Assembly: GCA_902472795.1 (NCBI GenBank)
Contig: CABROZ010000001.1
Span: forward strand, 1-51,347
Source of the DNA: an uncultured Bacteroides sp.
GTDB taxonomy: Bacteria; Bacteroidota; Bacteroidia; Bacteroidales; Bacteroidaceae
Length of the DNA stretch: 51,347 bases
Reading direction: 5' to 3'
Shown here: in pieces, positions 41,818 to 51,242 of the stretch
Layout of the letters: each line of letters begins with the position of its first letter
How positions within the stretch are numbered: position 1 is the stretch's first letter
Position numbers and translations under genes: made by a program
Notes under the pieces: model-generated
Seen by the model: the letters and a program-made list of their open reading frames with translations, nothing else
Databases searched by the model: none
What the model was told of the DNA's origin: nothing

Positions 41818-44286
41818 ATGGAAAAGTTTGTCGATGTCATATTGCCTTTGCCCTTGAATGCCTGTTTTACGTATGCCCTGCCGCCCGATATGGACGGGGA
41901 GGTGCAGATAGGCTGTCGGGTGGTGGTCTCCTTCGGTAAGAAGAAGTTCTATACCGGCATTGTGCGCAATGTGCACTATCTGAAGCCGCAGGATTATGAG
42001 GTAAAGGACGTGTCGGCTGTGCTCGATACGCAGCCTGTGCTGCTTCCGCTCCAGTTCAAGTTCTGGGAGTGGCTGGCCGATTATTATCTTTGTACGCAGG
42101 GCGATGTCTATAAGGCTGCCTTGCCTTCGGGCCTGAAGCTGGAGAGCGAGACGGTGGTGGAGCTTAATCCGGACTTTGAGGCGACCGAACCTTTGACCGA
42201 ACGCGAACAGAAAGTCTTTGACCTGCTTACTGCCGACCCCGAACAGACCGTGACCCGGTTGGAGAAAGACAGTGGACTGAAGAACATCCTGTCGGTAGTG
42301 AAGTCGTTGCTCGAGAAAGATGTGCTTTTTGTAAAGGAAGAACTGAAGCGCACCTATAAGCCCAAGACCGAGACCCGTGTACGCCTGACCGAAGCAGCCC
42401 GCAACGAACGGCGGCTGCACTTCTTCTTCGACGAACTGCAACGGCGGGCGCCGAAGCAGCTGGACTTGCTGATGAAGTACATCGAACTGTCGGGTTGCCT
42501 GGGTGGCCGGACGGTGAAGGAGGTGCCGAAGGCAGAACTGTTGCAGCGTTCAGGCGCTACGCCTGCCGTCTTCAACGCGCTGGTGGAGAAAGGCGTGTTC
42601 GAGGTATATCATTACGAAGTGGGCCGTCTCGATACTGTTTCCGGCGGAGGAGAGGAGCCGCTGAACGCACTGAACGTGCATCAGCAGCGGGCTTATGACG
42701 AGATTCTGGCTTCGTTCCGGCAGAGGAATGTCTGTCTGCTGCACGGAGTCACCTCCAGCGGCAAGACCGAGATTTATATCCACCTGATCGAACAGGTCAT
42801 CCGGCAGGGCAGGCAGGTGCTCTATCTGCTTCCCGAAATAGCTCTTACCACTCAGATTACCGAACGGCTGAAGCGGGTGTTCGGTTCGCGGCTGGGCATC
42901 TATCACTCCAAGTTCCCCGATGCCGAACGGGTGGAAGTTTGGCAAAAACAGTTGTCCGAGCATCCTTACGACATTATTCTCGGTGTGCGTTCGTCCCTCT
43001 TTCTGCCTTTCCAGCGGTTGGGGCTGGTAATTGTCGATGAGGAACACGAGAATACTTATAAGCAGCAAGATCCGGCTCCCCGTTATCATGCCCGCAACGC
43101 GGCTATTGTATTGGCGTCGATGTACGGAGCAAAGACGTTGCTGGGTACCGCTACGCCCAGTGTGGAGAGTTGGTACAATGCTACCGAGGGCGGTAAATAT
43201 GCGTTGGTTGAACTGAAAGAAAGATACAAGGAACTGCAACTGCCCGAAATCATCCCCGTTGACATCAAGGAGTTGCAGCGGAAGAAGCGCATGAACGGCC
43301 CCTTTTCGCCTTTGCTGCTTCAGTACATGCACGAGGCGCTTGATCGGAAAGAACAGGTGATTCTTTTCCAGAACCGACGGGGCTTTGCGCCTATGATAGA
43401 GTGTCATACGTGCGGTTGGGTACCGAAATGCAAGAACTGCGATGTCAGTCTGACCTATCATAAGGGACTGAACCAGCTGACCTGCCATTATTGCGGATAT
43501 ACGCAGCCTGTTCCGCGTCAGTGTCCGGCCTGCGAAGGAGTCGATTTGCGCAACCGCGGTTTCGGTACCGAGAAGATCGAGGACGACGTGAAGGCTCTTT
43601 TCCCCGAAGCCCGTGTGGCGCGTATGGACCTGGATACGACCCGTACCCGTTCGGCTTACGAACGCATCATCCACGATTTTCAGCAGGGGCGTACAGACAT
43701 TCTTATCGGTACGCAGATGGTTTCCAAGGGACTGGATTTCGATCATGTCAGTGTGGTGGGCATCCTCAATGCCGACACGATGCTCAACTATCCCGACTTC
43801 CGTGCCTACGAGCGTGCCTTTCAGCTGATGGCGCAGGTAGCCGGTCGTGCCGGTCGGAAGAATGGACGGGGCAGGGTGGTACTGCAGACCAAGAGCATCG
43901 ATCATCCCATCATCCCGCAAGTGATGCACAACGATTTCGAGGGAATGGTGGCTGGGCAGTTGGCCGAACGTCAGATGTTCCACTATCCGCCTTATTATCG
44001 CTTGGTGTATGTCTATCTGAAGAACCGCAACGAACAGTTGCTCGACCTGATGGCTCAGACGATGGCTGCCAAACTCCGTGCCGTGTTCGGCGCGCGGGTG
44101 TTGGGACCCGACAAACCTCCCGTGGCCCGCATTCAGACGCTGTTCATCCGTAAGATTGTGGTGAAAATCGAGATGAATGCTTCGATGGCCCGTGCCCGCC
44201 AGTTGCTTGTACAGGTGCAGCGCGAGATGGTGGCCGAGGATCGCTTCAAGTCGCTCATCGTCTATTACGATGTGGATCCGATGTAA
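41818..44286 (+). CDS. priA: Primosomal protein N' (PriA) replication-restart helicase
   Basis: An 822-residue protein of normal PriA length. The N-terminal 3'-end-binding domain (about 1-105) is followed by the helicase with Walker A GVTSSGKTEIY and motif II DEEHENTYKQQ. The zinc-binding module between helicase domains supplies the eight cysteines of CHTC, CKNC, CHYC and CPAC. Motifs near GTQMVSKGLDF and QVAGRAGR complete the fold. PriA recognises stalled forks and reloads the replisome. The gene stands between the inverted repeat at 41732 and a long non-coding stretch, and its start codon lies almost at the predicted transcript end. Confidence 0.97.
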   Translation: MEKFVDVILPLPLNACFTYALPPDMDGEVQIGCRVVVSFGKKKFYTGIVRNVHYLKPQDYEVKDVSAVLDTQPVLLPLQFKFWEWLADYYLCTQGDVYKAALPSGLKLESETVVELNPDFEATEPLTEREQKVFDLLTADPEQTVTRLEKDSGLKNILSVVKSLLEKDVLFVKEELKRTYKPKTETRVRLTEAARNERRLHFFFDELQRRAPKQLDLLMKYIELSGCLGGRTVKEVPKAELLQRSGATPAVFNALVEKGVFEVYHYEVGRLDTVSGGGEEPLNALNVHQQRAYDEILASFRQRNVCLLHGVTSSGKTEIYIHLIEQVIRQGRQVLYLLPEIALTTQITERLKRVFGSRLGIYHSKFPDAERVEVWQKQLSEHPYDIILGVRSSLFLPFQRLGLVIVDEEHENTYKQQDPAPRYHARNAAIVLASMYGAKTLLGTATPSVESWYNATEGGKYALVELKERYKELQLPEIIPVDIKELQRKKRMNGPFSPLLLQYMHEALDRKEQVILFQNRRGFAPMIECHTCGWVPKCKNCDVSLTYHKGLNQLTCHYCGYTQPVPRQCPACEGVDLRNRGFGTEKIEDDVKALFPEARVARMDLDTTRTRSAYERIIHDFQQGRTDILIGTQMVSKGLDFDHVSVVGILNADTMLNYPDFRAYERAFQLMAQVAGRAGRKNGRGRVVLQTKSIDHPIIPQVMHNDFEGMVAGQLAERQMFHYPPYYRLVYVYLKNRNEQLLDLMAQTMAAKLRAVFGARVLGPDKPPVARIQTLFIRKIVVKIEMNASMARARQLLVQVQREMVAEDRFKSLIVYYDVDPM

Positions 44287-44330
44287 TATTTATTTCCCTT
44301 TTTGATGTACACTTGTCATCCGTTTGCAGG

Positions 44331-44361
44331 ACACTTGCACGGCTCGCGAGCCGTGCTTGTG
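44331..44361. repeat. GC-rich palindromic repeat, third copy
   Basis: A perfect 20-bp palindrome, GCACGGCTCGCGAGCCGTGC at 44337-44356, is flanked by ACACTT and TTGTG. It shares its core ACGGCTCGCGAGCCGT exactly with 8522-8537. Confidence 0.7.
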
Positions 44362-44672
44362 TCTCTCGCAAGCGTCACTTGTGTGGCTTGTGAAAGCTCC
44401 AAAACAGACTTTCACCTGCTGCAAACGACTTTCGGAAAACATCTTTCACCCTTCACCTTTCACAGGAAGAGGCTGATATACAGCAGAATGTGGTGAAAGG
44501 AAGAAATCGACGGTGGTTCAATGTATAATTTATCCGCGTTTCGACCCGCTTCAGCTGTGCCGTCCGCGTATCTACCTTTCAAAGGAATTTGTTCATAGTC
44601 AATGGATTATGGTGAAGCATCACCCTGAAAACGGTTGGTAAACGCCACAGAATTGCACTTCGTGTAGCTTTG

Positions 44673-44703
44673 TTTGCTGTTCAGGCAAAGTTTGTTACCT
44701 TTG
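44673..44703 (+). promoter_or_regulatory. Promoter for LMW phosphatase gene
   Basis: TTTG (44673-44676) and TACCTTTG (44696-44703) with 19-bp spacing match both Bacteroides promoter elements, 38 bp before the ATG at 44742. Confidence 0.7.
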
Positions 44704-44741
44704 CACACGAATGGCAAGTGCCGGTGTAAACTATAATTGCA

Positions 44742-45245
44742 ATGGAAACAGACAATAAGAAACAGCAACCGAAATATAAGATTTTGTTCGTCTGCTTAGG
44801 TAATATCTGTCGTTCTTCTTCGGCCGAAGGGGTGATGAAGCATTTGGTGGAAGAAGCAGGGCTGGAAGAACGGTTTGTGATAGACTCAGCGGGTATTTTA
44901 AGTTATCATCAGGGCGAGTTGCCCGACCCTCGTATGCGTGCTCATGCCAGCCGACGCGGTTACGACCTGACGCATCGTTCGCGTCCGGTCCGCACCAGCG
45001 ACTTCTACGACTTCAACTTGATTATCGGTATGGACGACCGCAACATCGAAGACCTGAAGGAACGTGCCCCCTCGGTGGAAACCGAGCGCAAAATACGGCG
45101 CATGACGGACTATTGCACCCGTTTCACGCAGGCCGACTATGTGCCCGACCCTTACTACGGCGGTGCCGAAGGTTTCGAGTATGTGCTCGACCTGTTGGAG
45201 GATGCCTGTGCGGGGCTGCTTCAAGAATTGATAATGGAGAATTGA
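44742..45245 (+). CDS. Low-molecular-weight protein tyrosine phosphatase
   Basis: A 167-residue cytoplasmic enzyme. The phosphate loop is C18-x5-R24 in VCLGNICRSS, and the general acid is D136 in VPDPYYGG, the standard LMW-PTP arrangement. Length is close to the family norm. Such enzymes dephosphorylate protein tyrosines, often on capsule-assembly kinases, but no kinase or capsule genes are nearby. The last few residues (LIMEN) and the stop codon are encoded by an AT-rich repeat that follows, so the C-terminus may have been reshaped by that element. Convergent with the membrane-protein gene at 46120. Confidence 0.94.
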   Translation: METDNKKQQPKYKILFVCLGNICRSSSAEGVMKHLVEEAGLEERFVIDSAGILSYHQGELPDPRMRAHASRRGYDLTHRSRPVRTSDFYDFNLIIGMDDRNIEDLKERAPSVETERKIRRMTDYCTRFTQADYVPDPYYGGAEGFEYVLDLLEDACAGLLQELIMEN

Positions 45246-45359
45246 GAATGGAGAATGGATAATTGATAATTGAGAATGAATAATGGATAATGGGGAAGAG
45301 TCCCCTCCTATTAATAATTTTCAATTATCCATTCTCAATTATCAATTATCCATTATCCA
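45226..45359. repeat. AT-rich inverted repeat between convergent genes
   Basis: Left half is built of GATAATTGA/GAATGGA-like units; the right half is its complement. Positions 45255-45278 match the complement of 45330-45353 exactly (24 bp). A central GGGGA-AGAG-TCCCC hairpin lies at 45292-45305. It supplies the stop codons of both flanking genes and probably serves as a two-way terminator. Confidence 0.75.
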
Positions 45360-46120
45360 TGGAACACGTCGTGATAATGTCGCTTCTCGTCGTTCAGGCT
45401 GCAGGTGGCGTCTATACCGGCCTGTTGCAGCAGGGCTGCAAGCTGGTTCAGCTGCGTGCGGGGTACGCGGCCGATGTAGAACAGGCGGTAGCGGTATGCA
45501 CTGTCCAGTATTTCCATGACGTGGGTGGCGTTGGGCTCGCGGGCAAAGTCGAAGTTTACTTTCACCAGGTCGTCGTAGGCATAGTGTATCTCGCGTCCGG
45601 CACTGACGATGGTCAGTCGGTCGGCTTCTATTTTCAGGTAACAGAAGCGTGTCTGTAGCAGGTACATGCAGTAGAGGGCCATACCGAAGAAGACGACGGG
45701 CAACAGGATGCCGGCCGGCAAACTGAGAGTCGTCGTGTGGAATCCGAGTCCGAGGCAGATAATAAAGAGAATGAAATACCAGAACATGTAGAGCGACATG
45801 CGCTTATAGACAGCCGGCTGGGGCTTGAAGGATGTCTGTCGGCTGCCGGTCCGGCAGTTGTCGAAGGAAATGCCGCGCGACAGCAGGAAGTGTATCAGGG
45901 CTGTGGGGTGTTGGCGCAGATGCACGATCAGTGCCTTCTCTTTGCCCGACTTCAGTTGCAGGGTCAGTATGCCCGATCCGTATAGATTCTCCTTGCTGTG
46001 TTTGTCCGGTTGCGGGGTATAGCGTTGCATGAAGCGGAAGCTGCTGATGTCTTCCACCCGTATGTTGTTTTTCCGCAGAAAGTTTGTTGCGCGGTTTTCT
46101 TCTTTGGCAGTGGCTTTCAT
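45353..46120 (-). CDS. Unrecognised two-TM membrane protein
   Basis: A 255-residue protein that I do not recognise. The first ~105 residues are soluble and basic. Two hydrophobic helices follow at about 110-130 and 134-153 (MFWYFILFIICLGLGF and GILLPVVFFGMALYCMYLL), then a soluble C-terminal domain of about 100 residues (YLKIEADRLTIVSAGREI). The latter has a strand-rich look that could be PH-like. Both soluble parts would face the same side of the inner membrane. Its start lies 27 bp after the PgpH-type gene stop on the same strand, suggesting cotranscription. The stop codon lies within the AT-rich repeat. Confidence 0.7.
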   Translation of the reverse strand: MKATAKEENRATNFLRKNNIRVEDISSFRFMQRYTPQPDKHSKENLYGSGILTLQLKSGKEKALIVHLRQHPTALIHFLLSRGISFDNCRTGSRQTSFKPQPAVYKRMSLYMFWYFILFIICLGLGFHTTTLSLPAGILLPVVFFGMALYCMYLLQTRFCYLKIEADRLTIVSAGREIHYAYDDLVKVNFDFAREPNATHVMEILDSAYRYRLFYIGRVPRTQLNQLAALLQQAGIDATCSLNDEKRHYHDVFHG

Positions 46121-46147
46121 GGTCAGGGTATTTTAAAGGTTTTACGT

Positions 46148-48208
46148 CTATTTCTTCAGTTCGGGATAGCTGATGCGCGTGTGATACATCGTTTTCAGCT
46201 TCTCCTTGAATACGGCTTTCACGGTGGCGATGTCCTTGAAGGTGATGGGGCATTCCTTGAAGTAACCGTCCTCCACCTGTGAGTCGATGATTTTCTCTAC
46301 CAGGTTGCTGATGCTTTCTTCGGTGTATTCGGGCAGGCTGCGCGAAGCGGCTTCTACCGAGTCGGCCATCATCAGGATGGCTTGTTCCTTGGTGAACGGA
46401 TTAGGTCCCGGATAGGTGAAGAGTTCGTCGTTGGGCTCTTCGTTGGGATGCTCGTTTTTCCAGGAGATGTAGAAGTATTTCGTTTTTCCTCGTCCGTGGT
46501 GGGTCGAGATGAATTCTTTGATGACTTTGGGCAGGTTGTTCTTTTCGGCCAATTTCAGTCCGTCCGTCACGTGGCTGATGACCACCTGGGCACTCTGTTC
46601 GTAGCTGAGGTTCTTGTGCGGATTGATTCCGCCCGACTGGTTTTCGGTGAAGAATACCGGATTCTCCATTTTGCCGATGTCATGGTATAGGGCGCCGGTA
46701 CGTACCAACTGACTTTTGGCACCGATGCGGTTGGCTGCTTCGGCGGCCAGGTTGGCTACCTGCATGGAATGTTGGAAGGTGCCCGGTACGGTTTCGGACA
46801 TGCGGCGCAGCAGGCTGTTGTTGATGTTCGACAGTTCGACTAAGGTGACGTTGGAGGTAAAGCCGAAAGTTTTCTCGAGCAGAAACAGCAGCGGGTAGGT
46901 GAACAGCAGCAGTATGCCGTTGATGACAAAGTAAGTGTACATGCTTCCGTTCAGTTTCGACAGGTCGTTTTCGGTGATCAGTTCGAAGGCGAAGTAAACG
47001 GTGGCATACGTCAGGATGACTAAGAAAGCGGTCTTGAACAGTTGCGAGCGTTGTGACAGTTCGCGCAGGCTGAAGATGGAAACCAGTCCGGCCGACAGTT
47101 GCAGCAGGATGAACTCGTGAGGATAGCGCAGGCAGATCGAACAGATGAGGATGGTTACCACGTGGGTCAGAAAAGCCGTACGCGAATCGAGGAATACCCG
47201 GATGATGACCGGCAGCATGGCATAGGGGATGATATAGACGTTGAACACGTTGTTGGCCACCATGATGGCTGTAATGACGCAGTAGAACATGATGAGCGTG
47301 AAGAGCAGCGACAGGCTGCCTTTCCGCTGATAGTAGTCTTTGCGGAACAAGTCAAGGTAGAGCATGAAGCAAAGCATGAAGATGCTGACGAAGAGAATCT
47401 GTCCCACCAGCATCAGCCGTTTCTGTCCTACCGACTCGCTGCGCTGGATGGACTCTTTGCGGAGGCTTTCCAGTATGTTGTAGGTTTCCTGATCGACTAT
47501 TTCGCCCCGGTCGATGATTTTCTGTCCGCTCAGTACGATGCCGTTTGCCCACGAATAGTTGTTGAGCACTTCTTTCCGGGCTCTTTCGGTGCGTTCCTGG
47601 TCGTAGGTCAGGTTGGGCAGGAGGTATTCGTTGAGCGAGCACTGACGCAGGAGGTCGCGGCGATAGTGCAGCGTATCGGCATTCATCAGGTAGGCATAGG
47701 CACTTTTTACCGAGAACAGTTTGTCGGCATTGCGTTGCTGGGCCAGTTTGTCGTTGATGATCATGATGGCCGTCGTGCTGTCTTGCCTGAGTTGCTCAAG
47801 GTTGTCAGTGGTCAGAATGCCGGCACTGTAAACTTCGGTCAGCTTTTTCTCCAAATGGCGGAGGTAGTCGGACGAAGGAAGTATGTTGCGCAGGTGTTGC
47901 TGGTAGTCATTTTTCAGCTTGTTGATAGCAGCCTGACCGACGCTGTTGTCTATCTGATAATAGGGCTGGAAGTTGGCGAGAATACTGTCCTGCTCGTGTT
48001 TCACTACCTTGTCGTCCTTGTAGATGGGAAAGTCGAAAGTAGCCATCAGCTGACCGTATTTCCAGGGCTTGTCAATGTCAAACTGGTAGTTGAACTTGCC
48101 GTCGCGAGGCAAAAAATAGACGATAAGGGCGACAGTACCGATAAAAATCAGTGCTCTATATAGCAAATTTCTGTAGAGGCGGGTCTTTTTCTCGTTGAAA
48201 TAGCTCAT
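46148..48208 (-). CDS. PgpH/7TMR-HD family HD-domain phosphohydrolase
   Basis: A 686-residue inner-membrane protein. A first TM helix (about 17-35) precedes an extracytoplasmic region to about residue 270. A cluster of about seven TM helices (about 275-450) follows, then a cytoplasmic HD domain with YHDIGKMENPVFF and later THHGRGKTKYFY. This is the 7TMR-HD layout of PgpH, which hydrolyses the second messenger c-di-AMP; catalytic His/Asp positions are present. Its upstream region is shared with the divergent gltX, and the two-TM protein gene follows. Substrate is inferred from the family. Confidence 0.9.
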   Translation of the reverse strand: MSYFNEKKTRLYRNLLYRALIFIGTVALIVYFLPRDGKFNYQFDIDKPWKYGQLMATFDFPIYKDDKVVKHEQDSILANFQPYYQIDNSVGQAAINKLKNDYQQHLRNILPSSDYLRHLEKKLTEVYSAGILTTDNLEQLRQDSTTAIMIINDKLAQQRNADKLFSVKSAYAYLMNADTLHYRRDLLRQCSLNEYLLPNLTYDQERTERARKEVLNNYSWANGIVLSGQKIIDRGEIVDQETYNILESLRKESIQRSESVGQKRLMLVGQILFVSIFMLCFMLYLDLFRKDYYQRKGSLSLLFTLIMFYCVITAIMVANNVFNVYIIPYAMLPVIIRVFLDSRTAFLTHVVTILICSICLRYPHEFILLQLSAGLVSIFSLRELSQRSQLFKTAFLVILTYATVYFAFELITENDLSKLNGSMYTYFVINGILLLFTYPLLFLLEKTFGFTSNVTLVELSNINNSLLRRMSETVPGTFQHSMQVANLAAEAANRIGAKSQLVRTGALYHDIGKMENPVFFTENQSGGINPHKNLSYEQSAQVVISHVTDGLKLAEKNNLPKVIKEFISTHHGRGKTKYFYISWKNEHPNEEPNDELFTYPGPNPFTKEQAILMMADSVEAASRSLPEYTEESISNLVEKIIDSQVEDGYFKECPITFKDIATVKAVFKEKLKTMYHTRISYPELKK

Positions 48209-48266
48209 AATGATTGAATTTTTTGCGAAAAGTACAAAAAAAAACCATAGTGTGAAAAAAAAGGCT

Positions 48267-48274
48267 TAATTTTG
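48267..48274 (+). promoter_or_regulatory. -7 promoter box for gltX
   Basis: TAATTTTG matches TAnnTTTG exactly, 31 bp before the ATG. An AAGGA run at 48296-48300 gives gltX an unusually good Shine-Dalgarno-like site for this genome. Confidence 0.6.
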
Positions 48275-48305
48275 CCATCTAAATTATTTATAAGTAAGGA
48301 AGATT

Positions 48306-49832
48306 ATGACAGAAAGAAGAGTCAGAGTTCGTTTTGCTCCAAGTCCAACGGGTGCATTGCACATCGGTGGCGTTCGTACTGCTTTATATAATTATCTCTT
48401 TGCACGTCAGCATGGAGGTGATCTCATTTTTCGTATTGAAGATACTGACAGCAACCGCTTTGTGCCGGGTGCCGAGGAATACATTTTGGAGTCATTCAAG
48501 TGGCTTGGCATTCCCTTTGACGAAGGCGTAAGCTTCGGTGGAAATTACGGCCCTTACCGTCAGTCGGAACGTCGCGACATTTACAAAAAATACGTAAAAG
48601 TGTTGCTCGATGCCGGAAAGGCGTACATCGCTTTCGATACCCCCGAAGAGTTGGAAGCGAAACGCAAGGAGATTCCTAACTTTCAGTATGATGCTTCGAC
48701 CCGCATGCAGATGCGCAATTCGCTGACAATGCCCAAGGAGGAGGTCGATGCTCTGATAGCCGAAGGCAAACAGTATGTGGTTCGTTTCCGGATCGAACCG
48801 AACGAAGACGTGCATGTGAACGACCTTATCCGGGGAGAAGTGGTCATCAATTCCTCGATCCTCGACGATAAGGTGCTCTACAAGTCGGCCGATGAATTGC
48901 CTACTTATCACTTGGCCAACATCGTGGACGACCATCTGATGGAAGTGTCGCACGTGATTCGCGGTGAAGAGTGGTTGCCCTCGGCTCCCTTGCATGTGTT
49001 GCTTTACCGTGCTTTCGGATGGGAAGATACGATGCCTCAGTTCGCACATCTGCCCCTGTTGCTGAAGCCCGAAGGTAACGGAAAGCTGAGCAAACGCGAC
49101 GGTGATCGTCTGGGATTCCCTGTCTTTCCCTTGGAATGGCACGACCCCAAAACGGGCGAAGTGTCGTCGGGTTATCGCGAATCGGGTTACCTGCCCGAGG
49201 CAGTCATCAACTTTCTTGCTTTGCTGGGATGGAACCCCGGTAACGACCAGGAACTGATGTCGATGGACGAATTGGTGAAGCTCTTCAACCTGAGCCATTG
49301 CAGCAAGTCGGGTGCGAAGTTCGACTATAAAAAAGGTATCTGGTTCAACCACGAATATATTCTGCGCAAGTCCGACGAGGAGATTGCGCAACTGTTTAAA
49401 CCCGTATTGACGGAAAACGGCGTTGATGTAAGCAAATACTCTGATGACTATCTGACGAAAGTCGTATCGTTGGTGAAAGGTCGTGTAAACTTCGTGAAGG
49501 AACTTTGGGCACAGGCAGCCTTCTTCTTTGTAGCTCCTGTGACTTATGCCGAAAAGGACGTGAAGAAACGTTGGTCGGAAGATACTCCCCGCATCATGGG
49601 CGAACTGATGGAGGTGCTGCGCGGCATCGAAGACTTCTCGTCGAAACCGGCTGAAGATATTGTGATCGGTTGGATTACTGACAAGGGATATCACATGGGT
49701 AATGTGATGAATGCATTCCGTCTGGCAGTAGTAGGCGAATGCAAGGGGCCGCATATGTTCGACATTACCGAACTTCTGGGTAAGGAGGAAACCTTGCGTC
49801 GCATACAGCGTGCAGTGGAAGTAATCGCCTGA
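48306..49832 (+). CDS. gltX: Glutamyl-tRNA synthetase
   Basis: A 508-residue class I aminoacyl-tRNA synthetase that charges tRNA-Glu. The N-terminus has FAPSPTGALHIGG (HIGH-type motif at residues 18-21) and FRIEDTD. The KMSKS-type loop is KLSKRDGD near residue 263, followed by the RLGFPVFPLEW insertion I recall from Bacteroidetes enzymes. The C-terminal helical domain matches GluRS anticodon-binding parts. Full length and intact. The start follows an AAGGA site. waaA follows 46 bp later on the same strand, so they may share a transcript. Confidence 0.97.
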   Translation: MTERRVRVRFAPSPTGALHIGGVRTALYNYLFARQHGGDLIFRIEDTDSNRFVPGAEEYILESFKWLGIPFDEGVSFGGNYGPYRQSERRDIYKKYVKVLLDAGKAYIAFDTPEELEAKRKEIPNFQYDASTRMQMRNSLTMPKEEVDALIAEGKQYVVRFRIEPNEDVHVNDLIRGEVVINSSILDDKVLYKSADELPTYHLANIVDDHLMEVSHVIRGEEWLPSAPLHVLLYRAFGWEDTMPQFAHLPLLLKPEGNGKLSKRDGDRLGFPVFPLEWHDPKTGEVSSGYRESGYLPEAVINFLALLGWNPGNDQELMSMDELVKLFNLSHCSKSGAKFDYKKGIWFNHEYILRKSDEEIAQLFKPVLTENGVDVSKYSDDYLTKVVSLVKGRVNFVKELWAQAAFFFVAPVTYAEKDVKKRWSEDTPRIMGELMEVLRGIEDFSSKPAEDIVIGWITDKGYHMGNVMNAFRLAVVGECKGPHMFDITELLGKEETLRRIQRAVEVIA

Positions 49833-49878
49833 ATAATAATGTTAGTATCAACAAGTTGTCCCACTAATTCCTGACACA

Positions 49879-51105
49879 ATGAGCGTACTTTACAATATGG
49901 CGATAGCCATTTACGATATTCTGGTGCATCTGGATGCTCCGTTCAGTCGCAAGCCCCGGAAGATGATGAAGGGGCATTGGGTCGTGTACGAACTTCTGCG
50001 TCAGCAGTTGGACAAGAAGGTGCGTTATATCTGGTTTCATGCTGCTTCGTTGGGAGAGTTCGAGCAGGGGCGTCCGCTGATCGAGAAGATTCGCGAGTTG
50101 CATCCCGAATACGGAATTCTGCTTACCTTCTTTTCTCCTTCGGGTTATGAGGTACGTAAGAATTACCGCGGAGCGGATGTCGTATGCTATCTGCCTTTCG
50201 ACAAGCCCCGTAATGTGCGCAAGTTCCTGGACTTGGTCAATCCGTGCATGGCATTCTTCATCAAGTATGAGTTTTGGAAGAATTACTTAGACGAATTGCA
50301 CAGACGTTGCATTCCTGTTTATAGTGTTTCTTCCATATTCCGCCGTGGACAGATTTTCTTTAAATGGTATGGCGGAGCTTATCGCAATGTGCTTCGTAAC
50401 TTCGATTACCTGTTTGTTCAGAACGAGCGTTCGAAGCGGTATTTGGCCAAGATAGGAATCAACCGGGTGATGGTGGTGGGCGATACCCGTTTCGACCGTG
50501 TGTTGCAGATACGTCAGGAGGCAAAGGTGTTGCCGCTGGTAGAGGCGTTCAAGAACCACACGATGACTTTCGTAGCAGGCAGTTCGTGGCAGCCGGATGA
50601 GGATTTGTTCATCGAATACTTCAACCAGCATCCGGAAGTCAAGCTGATCATAGCGCCACATGTGATTGACGAGAATCATCTGGTAGAGATTATCGGTAAG
50701 CTGAAGCGCCCGTATGTACGCTATACGCGTGCCGACGAAACGAATGTTCGCAAGGCTGATTGCCTGATAATTGATTGTTTCGGTTTGCTCTCATCAATTT
50801 ATCGTTATGGTGAGATTGCATACATTGGCGGAGGTTTCGGCGTGGGTATTCACAATACTCTTGAGGCGGCAGTTTATGGCATTCCTGTTATTTTCGGACC
50901 GAAGTACCAGAAATTTCAGGAAGCAATTCAGTTGATAGAGGCGAAGGGGGCTTTTTCAATTAAGAATTATGAAGAGTTGAAAGCATTGCTCGATCGTCTG
51001 CTGACCGATGAGGAGTTCCTGAGAGAGACCGGTATGAATGCCGGGCAGTATGTTACAGGAAATGCCGGTGCTACGGATAAAATATTAGGAATGATCAATT
51101 TCTGA
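49879..51105 (+). CDS. waaA: 3-deoxy-D-manno-octulosonic acid (Kdo) transferase
   Basis: A 408-residue GT30 enzyme that adds Kdo from CMP-Kdo to lipid A precursor at the cytoplasmic face of the inner membrane. The N-terminal half has the family HAASLGEFEQGRPLI segment; its Glu (about residue 60) matches the catalytic base. It also has LTFFSPSGYE and the FFIKYEFWKNY strand. The C-terminal half has AGSSWQPDED, IIAPHVIDENH and GGGFGVGIHNTLEAAVYGIPVIFGP, which bind the nucleotide sugar. Length is normal. It follows gltX by 46 bp and is followed by a strong hairpin. Confidence 0.95.
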   Translation: MSVLYNMAIAIYDILVHLDAPFSRKPRKMMKGHWVVYELLRQQLDKKVRYIWFHAASLGEFEQGRPLIEKIRELHPEYGILLTFFSPSGYEVRKNYRGADVVCYLPFDKPRNVRKFLDLVNPCMAFFIKYEFWKNYLDELHRRCIPVYSVSSIFRRGQIFFKWYGGAYRNVLRNFDYLFVQNERSKRYLAKIGINRVMVVGDTRFDRVLQIRQEAKVLPLVEAFKNHTMTFVAGSSWQPDEDLFIEYFNQHPEVKLIIAPHVIDENHLVEIIGKLKRPYVRYTRADETNVRKADCLIIDCFGLLSSIYRYGEIAYIGGGFGVGIHNTLEAAVYGIPVIFGPKYQKFQEAIQLIEAKGAFSIKNYEELKALLDRLLTDEEFLRETGMNAGQYVTGNAGATDKILGMINF

Positions 51106-51129
51106 TTATTCTGCATCATTATAAAACGT

Positions 51130-51170
51130 TTTCAGCCGTCTCTGCGATATGTTTACGGAGACGGCTGAAA
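51130..51170 (+). terminator. Rho-independent terminator after waaA
   Basis: A perfect 13-bp stem, TTTCAGCCGTCTC (51130-51142) with its complement (51158-51170), is followed by GTGTTTTTGT. It starts 25 bp after the waaA stop. Confidence 0.8.
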
Positions 51171-51211
51171 GTGTTTTTGTGGGGGGAGCAAAACAATGGT
51201 ATCTGAAACTT

Positions 51212-51237
51212 GAGGGTGTGTCAAATTAGGAAACTGC
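51212..51237. repeat. GGGTGTGTCAAATTA dispersed repeat
   Basis: These 26 bases match the reverse complement of 41759-41784 at 24 positions. Here it is a single arm without its own inverted partner. Confidence 0.6.
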
Positions 51238-51242
51238 TTTCC

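Larger units (their letters stand above)
44287..44741. other. Non-coding region downstream of priA
   Basis: This 455-bp gap holds the palindromic repeat at 44331-44361 and the phosphatase promoter at 44673-44703. The remainder shows no gene, RNA fold or other pattern I can support. Confidence 0.5.

Noticed and set aside
42550..43983. 477-residue antisense ORF in priA
   Set aside because: Shadow of priA; no family motif on this strand.
48492..49754. 420-residue antisense ORF in gltX
   Set aside because: Shadow of gltX; the sense frame is a complete synthetase.
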